Source of the DNA: Nemertoderma westbladi | Lineage: Eukaryota; Xenacoelomorpha; Nemertodermatida; Nemertodermatidae | Assembly: GCA_032718475.1 (NCBI GenBank) | Contig: JAUCBJ010008231.1 | Span: 1 to 50,042 of the forward strand | Length of the DNA: 50,042 nt | Direction: 5' to 3' | In this document: positions 18,836 to 30,219 of the stretch, in pieces | Position numbering within the stretch: position 1 is the stretch's first letter | Layout of the letters: each line of letters starts with the position of its first letter | Notes under the pieces: generated by a model | The model's database searches: none | What the model saw: only the letters and a program-made list of their open reading frames with translations | Told to the model about the DNA's origin: nothing | Program-made: the position numbers and the translations under genes

Positions 18836-21800
18836 GTGTATGCAGCTGGATGATGGGGTACCTTCCTTTACTTTAAGAATACATGCAGTGGGTGTATGCA
18901 GCGGGGTGTGGTACCTTCCGTTACTGTAAGAAAACAGACAGTGGGTGTATGCAGCGGGGTGGGATACCCTTCTACCTTCCGTTACTATAAGAATACATGC
19001 AGTGGGTGTATGCAGCTGGATGATGGGGTACCTTCCTTTACTTTAAGAATACATGCAGTGGGTGTATGCAGCGGGGTGGGGTACCTTCCGTTGCTGTAAG
19101 AATACATGCTGTGGGTGTATGCAGCGGGGTGTGGTACCTTCCGTTACTGTAAGAATACAGACAGTGGGTGTATGCAGCGGGGTGGGGTACTTCCGTTACT
19201 GTGAGAACACATGTAGTGGGTGTATGCAGCGGTGTGTGGTACCTTCCGTTACTGTAAGAATACATGCAGTGGGTGTATGCAGCGGGGTGTGGTACCTTCC
19301 GTTACTGTAAGAATACAGAAAGTGGGTGTATGCAGCGGGGTGGGGTACCTTCCGTTACTGTAAGAATACATGCAGTGGGTGTATGCAGCGGGGTGTGGTA
19401 CCTTCCGTTACTGTAGCAATACATGCAGTGGGCATATGCAGCGGGGTGTGATACCTTCCATTACTGTAATAATACATACAGTGGGTGTATGCAGCGGGAT
19501 GGGTACCCTTCTACCTACCGTTACTGTAATAATACAGGCAGTGAGTGTTTGCAGCGGGGTGGGGTTCCTTCCATTACTGTAATAATACATACAGTGGGTG
19601 TATGCAGCGGGGTGTGGTACCTTCCGTTACTGTAAGAAAACATGCAGTGGGTGTATGCAGCCGTGTGGGGTACCCTCTACCTACCGTTACTATACGAATA
19701 CATGCAGTGGGTGTATGCAGCGGGGTGGGGTACCTTCCGTTACTGTAAGAATACATGCAGTGGGTGTATGCAGCGGGGTGGGGTTCCTTCCATTACTGTA
19801 ATAATACATACAGTGGGTGTATGCAGCGGGGTGTGGTACCTTCCGTTACTGTAAGAAAACATGCAGTGGGTGTATGCAGCCGTGTGGGGTACACTCTACC
19901 TACCGTTACTATACGAATACATGCAGTGGGTGTATGCAGCGGGGTGGGGTACCTTCCGTTACTGTAAGAATACATGCAGTGGGTGTATGCAGCGGGGTGG
20001 GGTACCTTCCGTTACTGTAAGAATACATGCAGTGGGTGTATGCAGCGGGGTGTGGTACTTTCCGTTACTGTAAGAATTCATGCAGTGGGTGTATGGAGCG
20101 GGATGGGGTACCTTCCGTTACTGTAAGAATACATGCAGTGGGTGTATGCAGCGGGATGGGTACCCTTCTACCTACCGTTACTGTAAGAATACAGGCAGTG
20201 GGTGTATGCAGCGGGATTGGGTACATTCCGTGACTGTAAGAATGCATGCAGTGGGTGTATGCAGCGGGGTGGGGTACCTTCCGTTACTGTAAGAATACAT
20301 GCAGTGGGTGTATGCAGCGGGATGGGTACCCTTCTACCTACCGTTACTGTAATAATACAGGCAGTGAGTGTTTGCAGCGGGCTGGGGTACCTTCCGTTAC
20401 TGTAAGAATACATGCAGTGGGTGTATGCAGCGGGGTGGGGTACCTTCCGTTACTGTAAGAATACATGCAGTGGGTGTATGCAGCGGGATGGGTACCCTTC
20501 TACCTACCGTTACTGTAAGAATACAGGCAGTGGGTGTATGCAGCGGGGTGGGGTACCTTCCGTGACTAAGAATGCAGGCAGTGGGTGTATGCAGCGGGGT
20601 GGGGTACCTTCCGTTACTGTAAGAATACATGCAGTGGGTGTATGCAGCGGGATGGATACCCTTCTACCTACCGTTACTGTAATAATACAGGCAGTGGGTG
20701 TTTGCAGCGGGGTGGGGTACCTTCCGTTACTGTAAGAATACATGCAGTGGGTGTATGCAGCGGGGTGGGGTACCTTCCGTTACTGTAAGAATACAAGCAG
20801 TGGGTGTATGCAGCGTGGTGGGGTACCTTCCATTACTGTAAGAATACATGCTGTGGGTGTAAGCAGCGGGGTGGGGTACCTTCCGTTACTGTATGAATAC
20901 AGGCAGTGGGTGTATGCAGCGGGGTGGGGTACCTTCCGTTACTGTAAGAATACATGCAGTGGGTGTATGCAGCGGGGTGGTGTACCTTCCGTTAGTGTAA
21001 GAATACATGCAGTGGGTGTATGCAGGGGGGTGGGTGCCTTCCGTTACTGTAAGAATACATGCAGCGGGTTGGGGTACCTTCCGTTACTGTAAGAATACAT
21101 GCAGTGGGTGTATGCAGCGGGTTGGGGTACCTTCCGTTACTGTAAGAATACAGGCAGTGGGTGTATGCAGTGGGGTGGGTGCCTTCCGTTACTGTAAGAA
21201 TACATGCAGTGGGTGTATGCAGTGGGGTGGGTGCCTTCCGTTACTGTAAGAATACATGCAGTGGGTGTATGCAGTGGGGTGGGTGCCTTCCGTTACTGTA
21301 AGAGTACATGCAGCGGGTTGGGGTACCTTCCGTTACTGTAAGAATACAGGCAGTGGGTGTATGCAGCGGGGTGGTGTACCTTCCGTTACTGTAAGAATAC
21401 ATGCAGTGGGTGTATGCAGCGGGGTGGGTACCTTCTACCTTCCGTTACTGTAAGAATACATGCAGTGGGTGTATGCAGCGGGGTGGGTACCTTCTACCTA
21501 CCGTTACTGTAATAATACATGCAGTGGGTGTATGCAGTGGGGTGGGTGCCTTCCGTTACTGTAAGAATACATGCAGCGGGTTGGGGTACCTTCCGTTACT
21601 GTAAGAATACATGCAGTGGGTGTATGCAGTGGGGTGGGTGCCTTCCGTTACTGTAAGAATACATGCAGTGGGTGTATGCAGTGGGGTAGGTGCCTTCCGT
21701 TACTGTAAGAATACATGCAGCGGGTTGGGGTACCTTCCGTTACTGTAAGAATACAGGCAGTGGGTGTATGCAGCGGGGTGGTGTACCTTCCGTTACTGTA

Positions 21801-22325
21801 AGAATACAGGCAGTGGGTGTATGCAGCGGGGTGGTGTACCTTCCGTTACTGTAAGAATACATGCAGTGGGTGTATGCAGTAGGGTGGGGTACCTACCGTT
21901 ACTGTAAGACTACATGCAGTGGGTGTATGCAGTGGGGTGGGTGCCTTCCGTTACTGTAAGAATACATGCAGCGGGTTGGGGTACCTTCCGTTACAGTAAG
22001 AATACAGGCAGTGGGTGTATGCAGCGGGGTGGTGTACCTTCCGTTACTGTAAGAATACAGGCAGTGGGTGTATGCAGCGGGGTGGTGTACCTTCCGTTAC
22101 TGTAAGAATACATGCAGTGGGTGTATGCAGTAGGGTGGGGTACCTACCGTTACTGTAAGAATACATGCAGTGGGTGTATGCAGTGGGGTGGGTGCCTTCC
22201 GTTACTGTAAGAATACATGCAGTGGGTGTATGCAGTGGGGTGGGGTACCTTCCGTTACTGTAAGAATACATGCAGTGGGTGTATGCAGCGGGGTGGGTAC
22301 CTTCTACCTCCCGTTACTGCAAGAA
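18836..22325 (+). repeat. 53-bp minisatellite, about 66 copies
   Basis: Tandem units of about 53 bp (variants about 47-60 bp) with blocks GGTGTATGCAGCGGGG, TGGGGTACCTTCCGTTACTG and TAAGAATACATGCAGT. Most units carry a GGTACC palindrome. Higher-order copies are visible: the segment at about 19,545-19,756 recurs 219 bp later, and that at about 21,711-21,905 recurs 251 bp later. The period is not a multiple of three, so all frames show short overlapping open frames; none is a gene. Confidence 0.96.
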
Positions 22326-25204
22326 AAGAGGCAGATGAAACATACATCAAGTTGATTTCCTTCGTTTCATTATATATTTATGAAATGGATTCGCAGCGCA
22401 CTAAGAAGTCAGGTTATATCATTGACTGAACTGGAGAAGCATTTGAAATCCAACTTAATTGCGGATATCCAGTCTAGATTAGCGCTACTTAGCATCGAAT
22501 GTAGCTGTGGTGGCGGTATCTCCCAACCCATTTCGTTTACAATGTCGGATTTACTTTCGAAATCTTCTACTAAGCTCGGGTTACTTAATCCTTATAAATT
22601 ATTCATTGAATTTTTTGTAAGACTGACTTCGGTAGTCTTCAACAGATCACTTATAATATACTACGCGGAAGTAGGGCGACAAAGGATATCTGGGTTTGAC
22701 AACCATAAAAATTATTGGGTTGAGTGAAAAACCTAATTTATCTTGTTTCTACGTTTTGATTTATATCCAATCGACGATCTGGCGTGATAAACCGTCGTAT
22801 ATTATACCTTATGTAGTCAATTTTGCCAACATGTATCCCCCAAACAAATTGTTAGATTTAAGACGTTTTATAACCTCAACTAAATAATTATTTAATTTAC
22901 AATAGATTTTTCGCAAACTATAAACACATTCGTAACAACTGTTTTGCTACATATACCCTAAATGAAATATCAACATAATCCACCTGATTAATTTAAATTA
23001 AACATTCAAGGATGCAAAATTGTAAAACTCGGCTGTGGGGCGAGCCACGAAGTGTTAGTTGTTTATTGGTGTTGTGAAAATTTAATTCCCACATGAGACA
23101 TTTATATTCCGCCTTATTTCTTATTTCGCAAGAAGTACTCTTCTTGTATAAGTTATCGTAATGGTGTGATATACTTCATTTTATTCAATAATTTAATTAG
23201 TCGATTAATTGGTTAGTTAATTTATAAGCGACACTGATAATAATGTCAACTACCCATCCCCTAACTCCTCATCCCCATCCTTCATGTCTCTCACATCCCC
23301 ACATCGCAGACAACCTGGCAACCACATCTTCTCCAACCAACCAATAGAAACTCTAAATGCTGCTGTAATATATGATTTGATTTTAATATCGGTGCGGAAA
23401 CACAGTAGATAAAGCACTGCGTATTCGGTTCAATGAACCGAAATTATTACTCTTTTGTTTCCTGTTCAAAAATGATTTATCATCTATTCCGGCCCCGCCC
23501 TAGCTATTTATAGCGGCCCAGTTAGGTGGTTACACACCCCAGTTAGTGCGCCAGGCATCACTTAATTTGGATAAGCTATACGGTTTTGATCATTAGAGAT
23601 TCCAACAAAATACTATATATCATTGGGAATTCCGTTTGTCATGAACTTGTGTAAATCCTCCCTTCTCAGTTAAACTAAATCCTTTGGCTGTTGTTTCAAC
23701 TGGGTTATGTTAAATTTCCATTGGTTGAAATACTGAAGCTGAGATCTTATACAATCAATAGCATAGGAGTTACTGTATTTTAATAGTTGTAAATTGATAC
23801 CCAATTCATACTGAAGAATTTAATAATTAAACAAATAAAAAATATATATATATATAATGAGTGTAAATATATATATATACAACGATTGATCTAATAATCT
23901 AATATTAAAATATATTATCTGCGCTGCGTGAAGTTTTAGCCTTCACAGTATCGTATTCCTCTACGGTACAGTCTGTTTGTTAATTGGTGTTAACTAGTAT
24001 TTAAATGATTAAATACATGTTTGTTTGCGTAGTTGCCTCGACAACCGTAGATCAATTTATTGTTTAATTTTCATAGTATTTGAGATTATTATATTTACAT
24101 AAGTTTTATTAATATATTTCGTTGCTTTTGTATATTAGACGTATATGAATCGAACTATTTTACTCTCTAAAGTTTATCGTAAAGAACTGTAAAGTCTACT
24201 TTTCATCTTTATTGTTTCTGTACTTTCAGCTGTATTATGTAACCCACTGTAGTGTAATGTGTTACCTGGCAACTCGTTGTTAATTCAAACGGCGATAAGA
24301 AATATTACAACTTTGAAATTGAATCAATAATAGCGGAATTTGTTCTGATATTATTTATTGCCTTCTATATCTATAATTCATTGTAAATTAATATATAATA
24401 TATATTTTGATAATAGTATGCTAATAACACCAAGGGCGACCTACACGGTTGCCTGGTGTGTTTGTAGCTGTTATTATAGGGTCGTTGTTTAACGCACACA
24501 ATCATTCCTTATTTAGGCATTACCAGCATTAAACAAGCATTCAATAATATCTAATTAAAATTAAATATATATAAGGCATCGGGTGGATGAATCAAGCTAA
24601 ATCAAAAATTGTTATTGTTGTGTTATAAAGTCCTGATCACGATTTCTCGGTGAATGTTATTCATTATTTACTAGAAGAAACCATTCATATCATTTATAAC
24701 GTAACCCATATTATTGTTTGTTTGATGAGATATAATTAATGGTAACATCCGTGAGAGCTGAGTGCTGACCAAAGATCAATTAATCGTATTTATTTTATTC
24801 ATAATAATTATTCTAATTAAGTTATTCATTACAATATCTCAACAGCGCGGGAGTTGTCGATAGTTGGTTGGGAGACTAGAGGAGAATATGGACTAATGAT
24901 CCTCTGTTTATCTATAAGTTCAATCACCGATTACAATGTCTATAAATATCTTATTAAGTTGATTAGAAATTAATATAACTATTTATTATATCACTATCGT
25001 AAGATTCGTAAGATTATATTACTTATATATTACTTGTTTCGATGGTATTATTACCAAGAATATTTCTATAATCACTTATTGCTATCACAAAGTAACATTA
25101 GTGCTACAAAGTAACATTAGTGCTACAATGTTACGTATGTGTGATCAAAATCAGTTACACGTAGTTCACTTGTTTTTATAATTATAATAAATTATTATGC
25201 TACT
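22326..25204. other. AT-rich intergenic region
   Basis: No gene is recognised; two short open frames at 22,380-22,887 lack domains and are probably chance. A 19-bp inverted repeat TTCGGTTCAATGAACCGAA lies at 23,424-23,442, a GC box GGCCCCGCCC at 23,491-23,500 and a TATTTATA at 23,505-23,512. (AT)n tracts lie near 23,840-23,880. A 20-bp duplication of ACAAAGTAACATTAGTGCT starts at 25,087. Confidence 0.5.
23424..23512. promoter_or_regulatory. Possible promoter: IR-1 nuclear-receptor-like site, GC box, TATA-like
   Basis: GGTTCA-A-TGAACC fits the nuclear-receptor inverted repeat with one-base spacer (RGKTCA N TGAMCY). A perfect reverse GC box follows 50 bp later and a TATTTATA just after. No coding sequence is recognised downstream, so the call rests on motifs alone and could be chance. 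Confidence 0.25.
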
Positions 25205-25745
25205 ACTACTACTAGGCCGAGCGAACTCGGACAGTGGAAATAAGATCCTTCCAGGCTTCCTAATTCTCCATAGTTGTCGCAATTTCGTTTCTCCCAAGTT
25301 CAGTATCCCTTTCAAGTTGATCTATATATGTTATGGCAGGTCGTCCACGACTACGCTTTCCATGAGTTGGTTGCCGGAATAGTAGATCTGGTATGACCTC
25401 GTCTTTACTTCTCCAACAGTGCCCACTGAATCTTAATCTGCGTTCACGGAGGGTGGTTGATACAGGTGGTATTGTTCCTTGTGATTGTGTTATTATTTAT
25501 TGTATTCTGTTTACATTGTACTTAGGGTACCTGGAGAGATCTGATTTCCAGATGGTATCCATTTTTGATAGAGCTACCCAAGCCTTTGCTTTCCTAACTT
25601 CTATGTCCTTTTTGCTACTCTCTATCCATGATCCAAGGTATTGGAAGTCGTCGACCTTCCTTAGTTGATTATTATCAATTGTTGACAAGTTTCCATCAAC
25701 ATTAAAGGTCATGAATTCGGTCTTGGTAGCATTTATATGCAATCC
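25205..25745 (-). pseudogene. LINE reverse transcriptase fragment 1 (decayed)
   Basis: On the minus strand 25,497-25,745 reads INATKTEFMTFN, DDFQYLGSWI and AWVALSKMDTIWKSDLS, the RT thumb region of a non-LTR retrotransposon. After a stop and a deletion of roughly 60 residues, 25,205-25,480 gives RRLRFSGHCWRSKDEVIPDL then HGKRSRGRPAITYIDQL, the C-terminal tail typical of RTE/CR1-like ORF2 proteins, with another in-frame stop. The endonuclease and RT core are missing. It is a 5'-truncated, inactive copy. Confidence 0.75.
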
Positions 25746-26520
25746 AACCTCCTTAGCAGACAGCCCTCTCCACTTTGATTATTAAAACATTATATTAAGA
25801 GTTAAGGTCTTCTTTATAGTCCAGCATGACGGTTTTTCAGTGTAGGCCTACAGTTCAGCATCGGAGTTTATAGTAAATGTTTTGGGTGATCAATATTCCC
25901 ACTGATGTCCAGATGGCATCATTGAGGATTTTGTGTAATTTGCAATAATTATATAAATTGTCCCCAGAAACGGTTAATATTTTTCATCCCATTGCTTCCC
26001 TACATTCTAGTAATAAATTTACTGTTGAAAAAATAAACAAACTGATTCATGATTCCATTACAATTAAACTAACATCACCGGAATCCCCATCCTTTGGCGA
26101 CTTTTATGAAATATTCAGTTGAGTCACACCTCAGGTATTTTTGCTGGAGACGTTTATGCAAGTTTTCTGGAATACACCCATGTGGAATCGAGAATCGTAT
26201 TGAGTTTGCATATAAAGTCGATACGGTATAGAATATAGACATCAATGATGCCAGTTGGACATCAGTCGGATTATTGATGACAACGATATTACCAACCCGA
26301 ATGAGTTAAAACATTTACTGTAGGTATACGTCCATACTACTGGAGGGTATAATGCAATATCTGTCGGACTATTACAAGTATTTTCTACTTTACCCTTATG
26401 CTCACATCCAATTCGGTTTTGAATTCGCGGCTGAGTAACTTCATCACAAATTCCATCTCGGCGAATTAACAATGTATATTAAGGGGAAGGAGAAGGTTAA
26501 GAGGCATGTTATTCTAATAT
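25746..26520. other. Intergenic DNA without a recognised gene
   Basis: TAGGCCTA lies at 25,843. A minus-strand open frame of 76 codons at 26,242-26,472 has no recognisable domain and is probably chance. Confidence 0.5.
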
Positions 26521-27165
26521 GCTAACCAAAACAATAAACGTGAGTCAATAGCTCACGGGTTATATTTTCTTTTTTGCTTGTAAATAATTAATCAGCTGTA
26601 ATTTATGTCGGCTTTTCACTGGAGAGGAATGAATTTTGATGCGTTAAGATTACACCCCATCCTCCATCTGCCCATTACGCTGAAACGCCAATTACAGAAA
26701 AACAAACGTTATTTATATTCAAAATGAATCAATAAAGTAATTGTTCTATAAATTATTCCTTAGAATTAAACTGCTATGTATGTCGCAAACATGAGACACC
26801 GCACTCGATGTGATTAAACAATTAGTATCAGCTCAGCTCAGCATTGGCATTCTTTTGTCGGCTTTGCCTTCTCACATTCACAGGCTTAGCATTATTATTA
26901 CCAAAATATTTGTATGTTATGTTTAGACGATAAATAAGTAATTTTTTTCGGGTTCATGTGTGTGAATAGCTGTGACGCTGTATGTGTGATTATGTTCAAT
27001 AGTTCACTTAACAGTTGCTTTGTTTGATGAACAACAAGGGGGGGGGGGGGGGGGGGGGGGGGACTGGACGCAATAAAAAGGGAAAATGAACGCCAATAAC
27101 AGTTGATTACTCTCAAAAATAAAGCTGTAACCTGTTCTATTGAGTTTAGTTTATTGTTTTGGTTA
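26521..27165. mobile_element. Possible terminal-inverted-repeat element
   Basis: TAACCAAAACAATAAAC at 26,523 is the exact complement of a segment ending at 27,162, and weaker pairing continues for about 45 bp (TCAATAG and GGTTA on both sides). A third related end (TTGTTTTGGTTA) lies near 28,792. No transposase is seen, and no target duplication is clear. Confidence 0.4.
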
Positions 27166-27285
27166 AAATAGCGTGCTACTGTAACCTGCCCCTTTCCCTA
27201 AATTGAGAATTTAACATTGAGGCGGGATATCAATTCGTCAAGATGGGATTTGCGTCCAGTTCCCCCCCCCCCCCCCCCCCCCCCC
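27038..27285. repeat. Inverted repeat with facing poly-G and poly-C runs
   Basis: A run of 25 G (27,038-27,062) followed by ACTGGACGCAA is mirrored by TTGCGTCCAGTT followed by 24 C (27,262-27,285). The arms are about 36 bp, separated by about 175 bp. It overlaps the end of the element at 26,521-27,165, so one may be inserted into the other. Confidence 0.7.
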
Positions 27286-27773
27286 TGTCTCTAACTGTGA
27301 TAATTAGAGGTTCTAGATAGAGTAGGTACTACGCCTACTCTAGAGAGTAAGCATAGTGCTGGACATCAAACGGGATAGAAAACAATAGACGGTGATTGGC
27401 TGATACATCGCGGTTGATGAATTGGTCGGGATCTTCCCGCTCAATTGGTAAAAAATTAAACTGACAACTACCCTATTTATTACTTGGAAAATAATGTATA
27501 ACTGGCTTTTTTTCCCGCGGACCCTGAGCTTTAGAAATTGTCAAACGAGCATAGCGATGTTAAAATATACATCATTAGATCATTAGAGGAAAAAGTACAA
27601 CGATAAAAATTACCTTTTGCCTTTCCGTTGATTCGATTTTGAGATGTGGTGTGTGTGATAGTACAAGTAGGCCTAAATATCACAAATTCCGCGAGTAGTG
27701 ACGGTTGCTGATAGCTGATAGGTAGCCCTACACGTTAATGGAATGTCCGCAATTTTTTGTAAATATGCCAATG
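27286..27773. other. Non-coding stretch
   Basis: No gene is seen. A duplicated TCTAGATAGAGTAGGTACTACG-like segment lies around 27,310-27,345, and TAGGCCTA at 27,668. Confidence 0.4.
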
Positions 27774-27783
27774 TATATAAAAG
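27774..27783 (+). promoter_or_regulatory. TATA-box-like element TATATAAAAG
   Basis: A perfect TATA consensus followed about 20 bp later by CCGCCATTTTCAG. No coding sequence is recognised downstream before 29 kb, so its use is uncertain. Confidence 0.3.
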
Positions 27784-27843
27784 TAAGAATCCGCCATTTT
27801 CAGTAAGTTGCCTTGGTTTCGCTATACCATCCATGTATTTGTA

Positions 27844-27892
27844 TGAATGAACTCCAATCCTTATTTCTGAATGAACTCCAATCCTTATTTCT
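27844..27892 (+). repeat. 24-bp tandem duplication
   Basis: TGAATGAACTCCAATCCTTA plus four bases occurs twice in a row, exactly. Confidence 0.85.
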
Positions 27893-29118
27893 GAAATTTC
27901 GGCTATAAATCAGTTAAAAAGTCAATTTTGTGGAATCGAAGTCGTTAATAAAGAAACATGAATCTCTGGGAGCCTTCTCCAATCACAGTCAGTCAGTACG
28001 TTAATCATATTTATGATGCTGGTTCCAGGTGACTGCAACAGTAAACTGCAATTCATGGAGCTTCTCATCAGCAACTTCAAAATAAATATAGATTGATTAT
28101 TACTGAATATCGTCCGTGTTTTTCGGTTAGCGAACACAGAAACTAAACACAATCACCATTATATTTCGGGACTGTGCCACGGAATATAAACACGGTAGTA
28201 ACAAACACCTAATGCATCTCAATGCTCCTACCAACCCCAATCGGTATGCGATACGATGGCCTTGTATGGATGGAATATAACCTTGAACTGTCAAATTATT
28301 ACGCTGTAAATCAATAATTATAACAGTTGATAAATTTATTTAAGTTTGATTCCTATGCCATCATCGTGTACATCACATTCCAGGACAATACCTTGTAATG
28401 ACCGTTTGTCATTTACAAGACAAGAAGCTTCCTTCTAAGCCAATCTGTGGCCGTAATATATGCAGTTGTTCGAATATATTATTCATGATAGGATGGACTA
28501 GATATGCTAATTTCTGATTGCTCAGCCATATAAACTGGGTCCTGCTATGCTAGATTTAATTGATAAATTCTTACCCATAATAAGTTAGGTTGTAGGGTAA
28601 TATGCGATTATACGACTTAAAGTACTTAGAGTGTGAGACAGTGCCAGTGATGCCAAACAAACTTAACCATAATATTTTGCATAAAATATTTATTGTATTT
28701 TGTGGTATTATAATAAAGGCTAGACTAGACTTCAGACAAGATAAATGAAAGCAATGTGAAGTGACCTACAGTGTACTATTCACTATCGCGTATTGTTTTG
28801 GTTAGATAATAACCTGCCAATGTAACTTTTTCGTTCCTCCTAATATGTTACGTCGTCTACCGCTGAATAATTTTGAAAAAAGTTTGAGATATGTCTTGTA
28901 CCATTTTTATTTATCCCTTCCAATGTTTAAACAAGATGTCACAATCAATTCATATATTTGAAGGATTTTCAAAATAATGCTGTCACCGTGTGCAGGCGCC
29001 AGACTTTGCATCTTCTGCCGATAAATACAAGTTTCAGTAGATATTTTTTATTTATTACATCGAATTGAGAGCCCAAACAAACCTATCACTTAGGAAACAG
29101 GACCAAACAATCAACATA
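27893..29118. other. Intergenic DNA without a recognised gene
   Basis: A 76-codon minus-strand open frame (27,922-28,152) has no domain. The remainder is AT-rich. TTGTTTTGGTTA at 28,792 resembles the element end at 27,155. Confidence 0.5.
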
Positions 29119-29580
29119 CTAACTAATTATATTAATGCCTTTAGCGTGATTATTCGCATCTTCAAGGCCAGTGTCCTTTAAGATGCGTCTCAAGAAAGTC
29201 ATGGGCTGTCCACCATGCTTATTCACTCCATGAGGCTGCCAAAGTACAAGATTATGCACTGGCTGGTCCTCACGGCGAAAGCAATGTCCTGCAAAGCGGA
29301 GGCGATTTTGTTCTAGTGTCAAGCTTGGGGGAACCAATGAGACACCTCCAATGTTATATAGTGTCTGGTTAGAGATGTGTGCATTGTACTTGACACAATG
29401 AACCCGGCGTAGCATTCTTGTGAATGTGCCATCCAGAGATTTGGTGTCCTCAGCAGTTAGAGCCCAGCATGGACTCCCATAGAGGAGTACTGGAACTACT
29501 GCTGCTCTAAATAATCGGACCTTAATTTTCCGATAAATTCTCGGTGACTTCCAAATCCTGGAAATCCTGTACTGGACTAG
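29119..29580 (-). pseudogene. LINE reverse transcriptase fragment 2, C-terminal part
   Basis: The minus strand reads IYRKIKVRLFRAAVVPVLLY, SPCWALT, LDGTFTRMLRRVHCVKY, LTLEQNRLRFAGHCFRRED and a final NHAKG region: the thumb and C-terminal tail of a non-LTR retrotransposon ORF2, RTE/CR1-like. The frame is intact to its stop at 29,119, but upstream it runs into a short-repeat array (29,590-29,725), and the earlier RT part is displaced beyond that array. It is a different copy from the fragment at 25,205. Confidence 0.78.
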
Positions 29581-29589
29581 GTTGCCCTT

Positions 29590-29725
29590 CTTGTCCGAGG
29601 GGCAATAGTCCAGGGGGCAATTGTCCAGGGGGCAATTGTCCTCAGGGGAATTTTCCTCGGGGGCAATTGTCCGGGTGGCAACAGTCCGGGAGGGCAATTG
29701 TCCGGGGGGCAATTGTCCTGTCACG
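29590..29725. repeat. Array of 14-16-bp GGGGCAATTGTCC units
   Basis: About nine units of GGGGGCAATTGTCC with variants (CAATAGTCC, GAATTTTCC, CAACAGTCC). The core CAATTGTCC is shared with the 15-bp unit of the foldback at 8,024-9,212 (GAATTGTCC). The array interrupts a LINE sequence: LINE coding lies on both sides, and CAGCATGGACTC occurs on both flanks (29,466 and 29,771). Confidence 0.75.
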
Positions 29726-29774
29726 ACTTTCTATATGCAGGAGACTTGGGACAAGCATAGTCCAGCATAGAGCA

Positions 29775-29960
29775 CAGCATGGACTCGGGAGTACAAATAG
29801 GAATTACACATGTACTGGTTGCACCTGCTGCCCTAAATAATCGAACCTTCAGAGTCTGTCTTATTCTTGAAACTCCAAATCCTGGACAGACTATTCAATG
29901 CTTCCCATGCCGTTGCATTTCTTATCCTGGAGAAATAAAACATAGAATGGATTTGTGTCA
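29775..29960 (-). pseudogene. LINE reverse transcriptase fragment, displaced copy
   Basis: The minus strand reads IRNATAWEALNSLSRIW (about 29,880-29,930) and, after a frameshift, KVRLFRAAGATST (about 29,810-29,850), which overlaps in content the KVRLFRAA segment at 29,119-29,580. So part of the LINE is present twice, once on each side of the short-repeat array. It is decayed. Confidence 0.6.
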
Positions 29961-30087
29961 TCATGTCGACGATATAGTGATCTGGTGCAAAACAGACAAC
30001 AGCCAGGTGGCTGTCTTGTAAATCTCCCTATCTTGGCTCGCTATTTACCTAAACACACCCGGGTTGGTTATGACGCTGAAACGTGCT

Positions 30088-30219
30088 TAAGTTTTCACGC
30101 AATGACGTGAATAGTTAGTGTGATACTTAGTGTGATACTTAGTGTGCCACACGTAAGTTTTCACGCAATGACGTGAATAGTTAGTGTGATACTTAGTGTG
30201 ATACTTAGTGTGCCCCACT
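30088..30219 (+). repeat. 66-bp tandem duplication, two copies
   Basis: Two copies of a 66-bp unit starting TAAGTTTTCACGCAATGACG; each also contains GTGATACTTA in tandem. Confidence 0.88.

Noticed and set aside
18836-22325. Many overlapping short open frames on both strands (cysteine-rich repeats)
   Set aside because: They are the 53-bp minisatellite read in every frame; none has a supported start, splice site or domain.
22380-22887. Two plus-strand open frames of 115 and 63 codons
   Set aside because: No domain, AT-rich codon use like the flank, and no convincing splice sites.
25197-25668. Plus-strand open frames
   Set aside because: They are antisense to a LINE reverse transcriptase fragment on the minus strand.
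26242-28152. Minus-strand open frames of 72-76 codons
   Set aside because: No recognisable motif; one spans the poly-G run, which gives a proline run.
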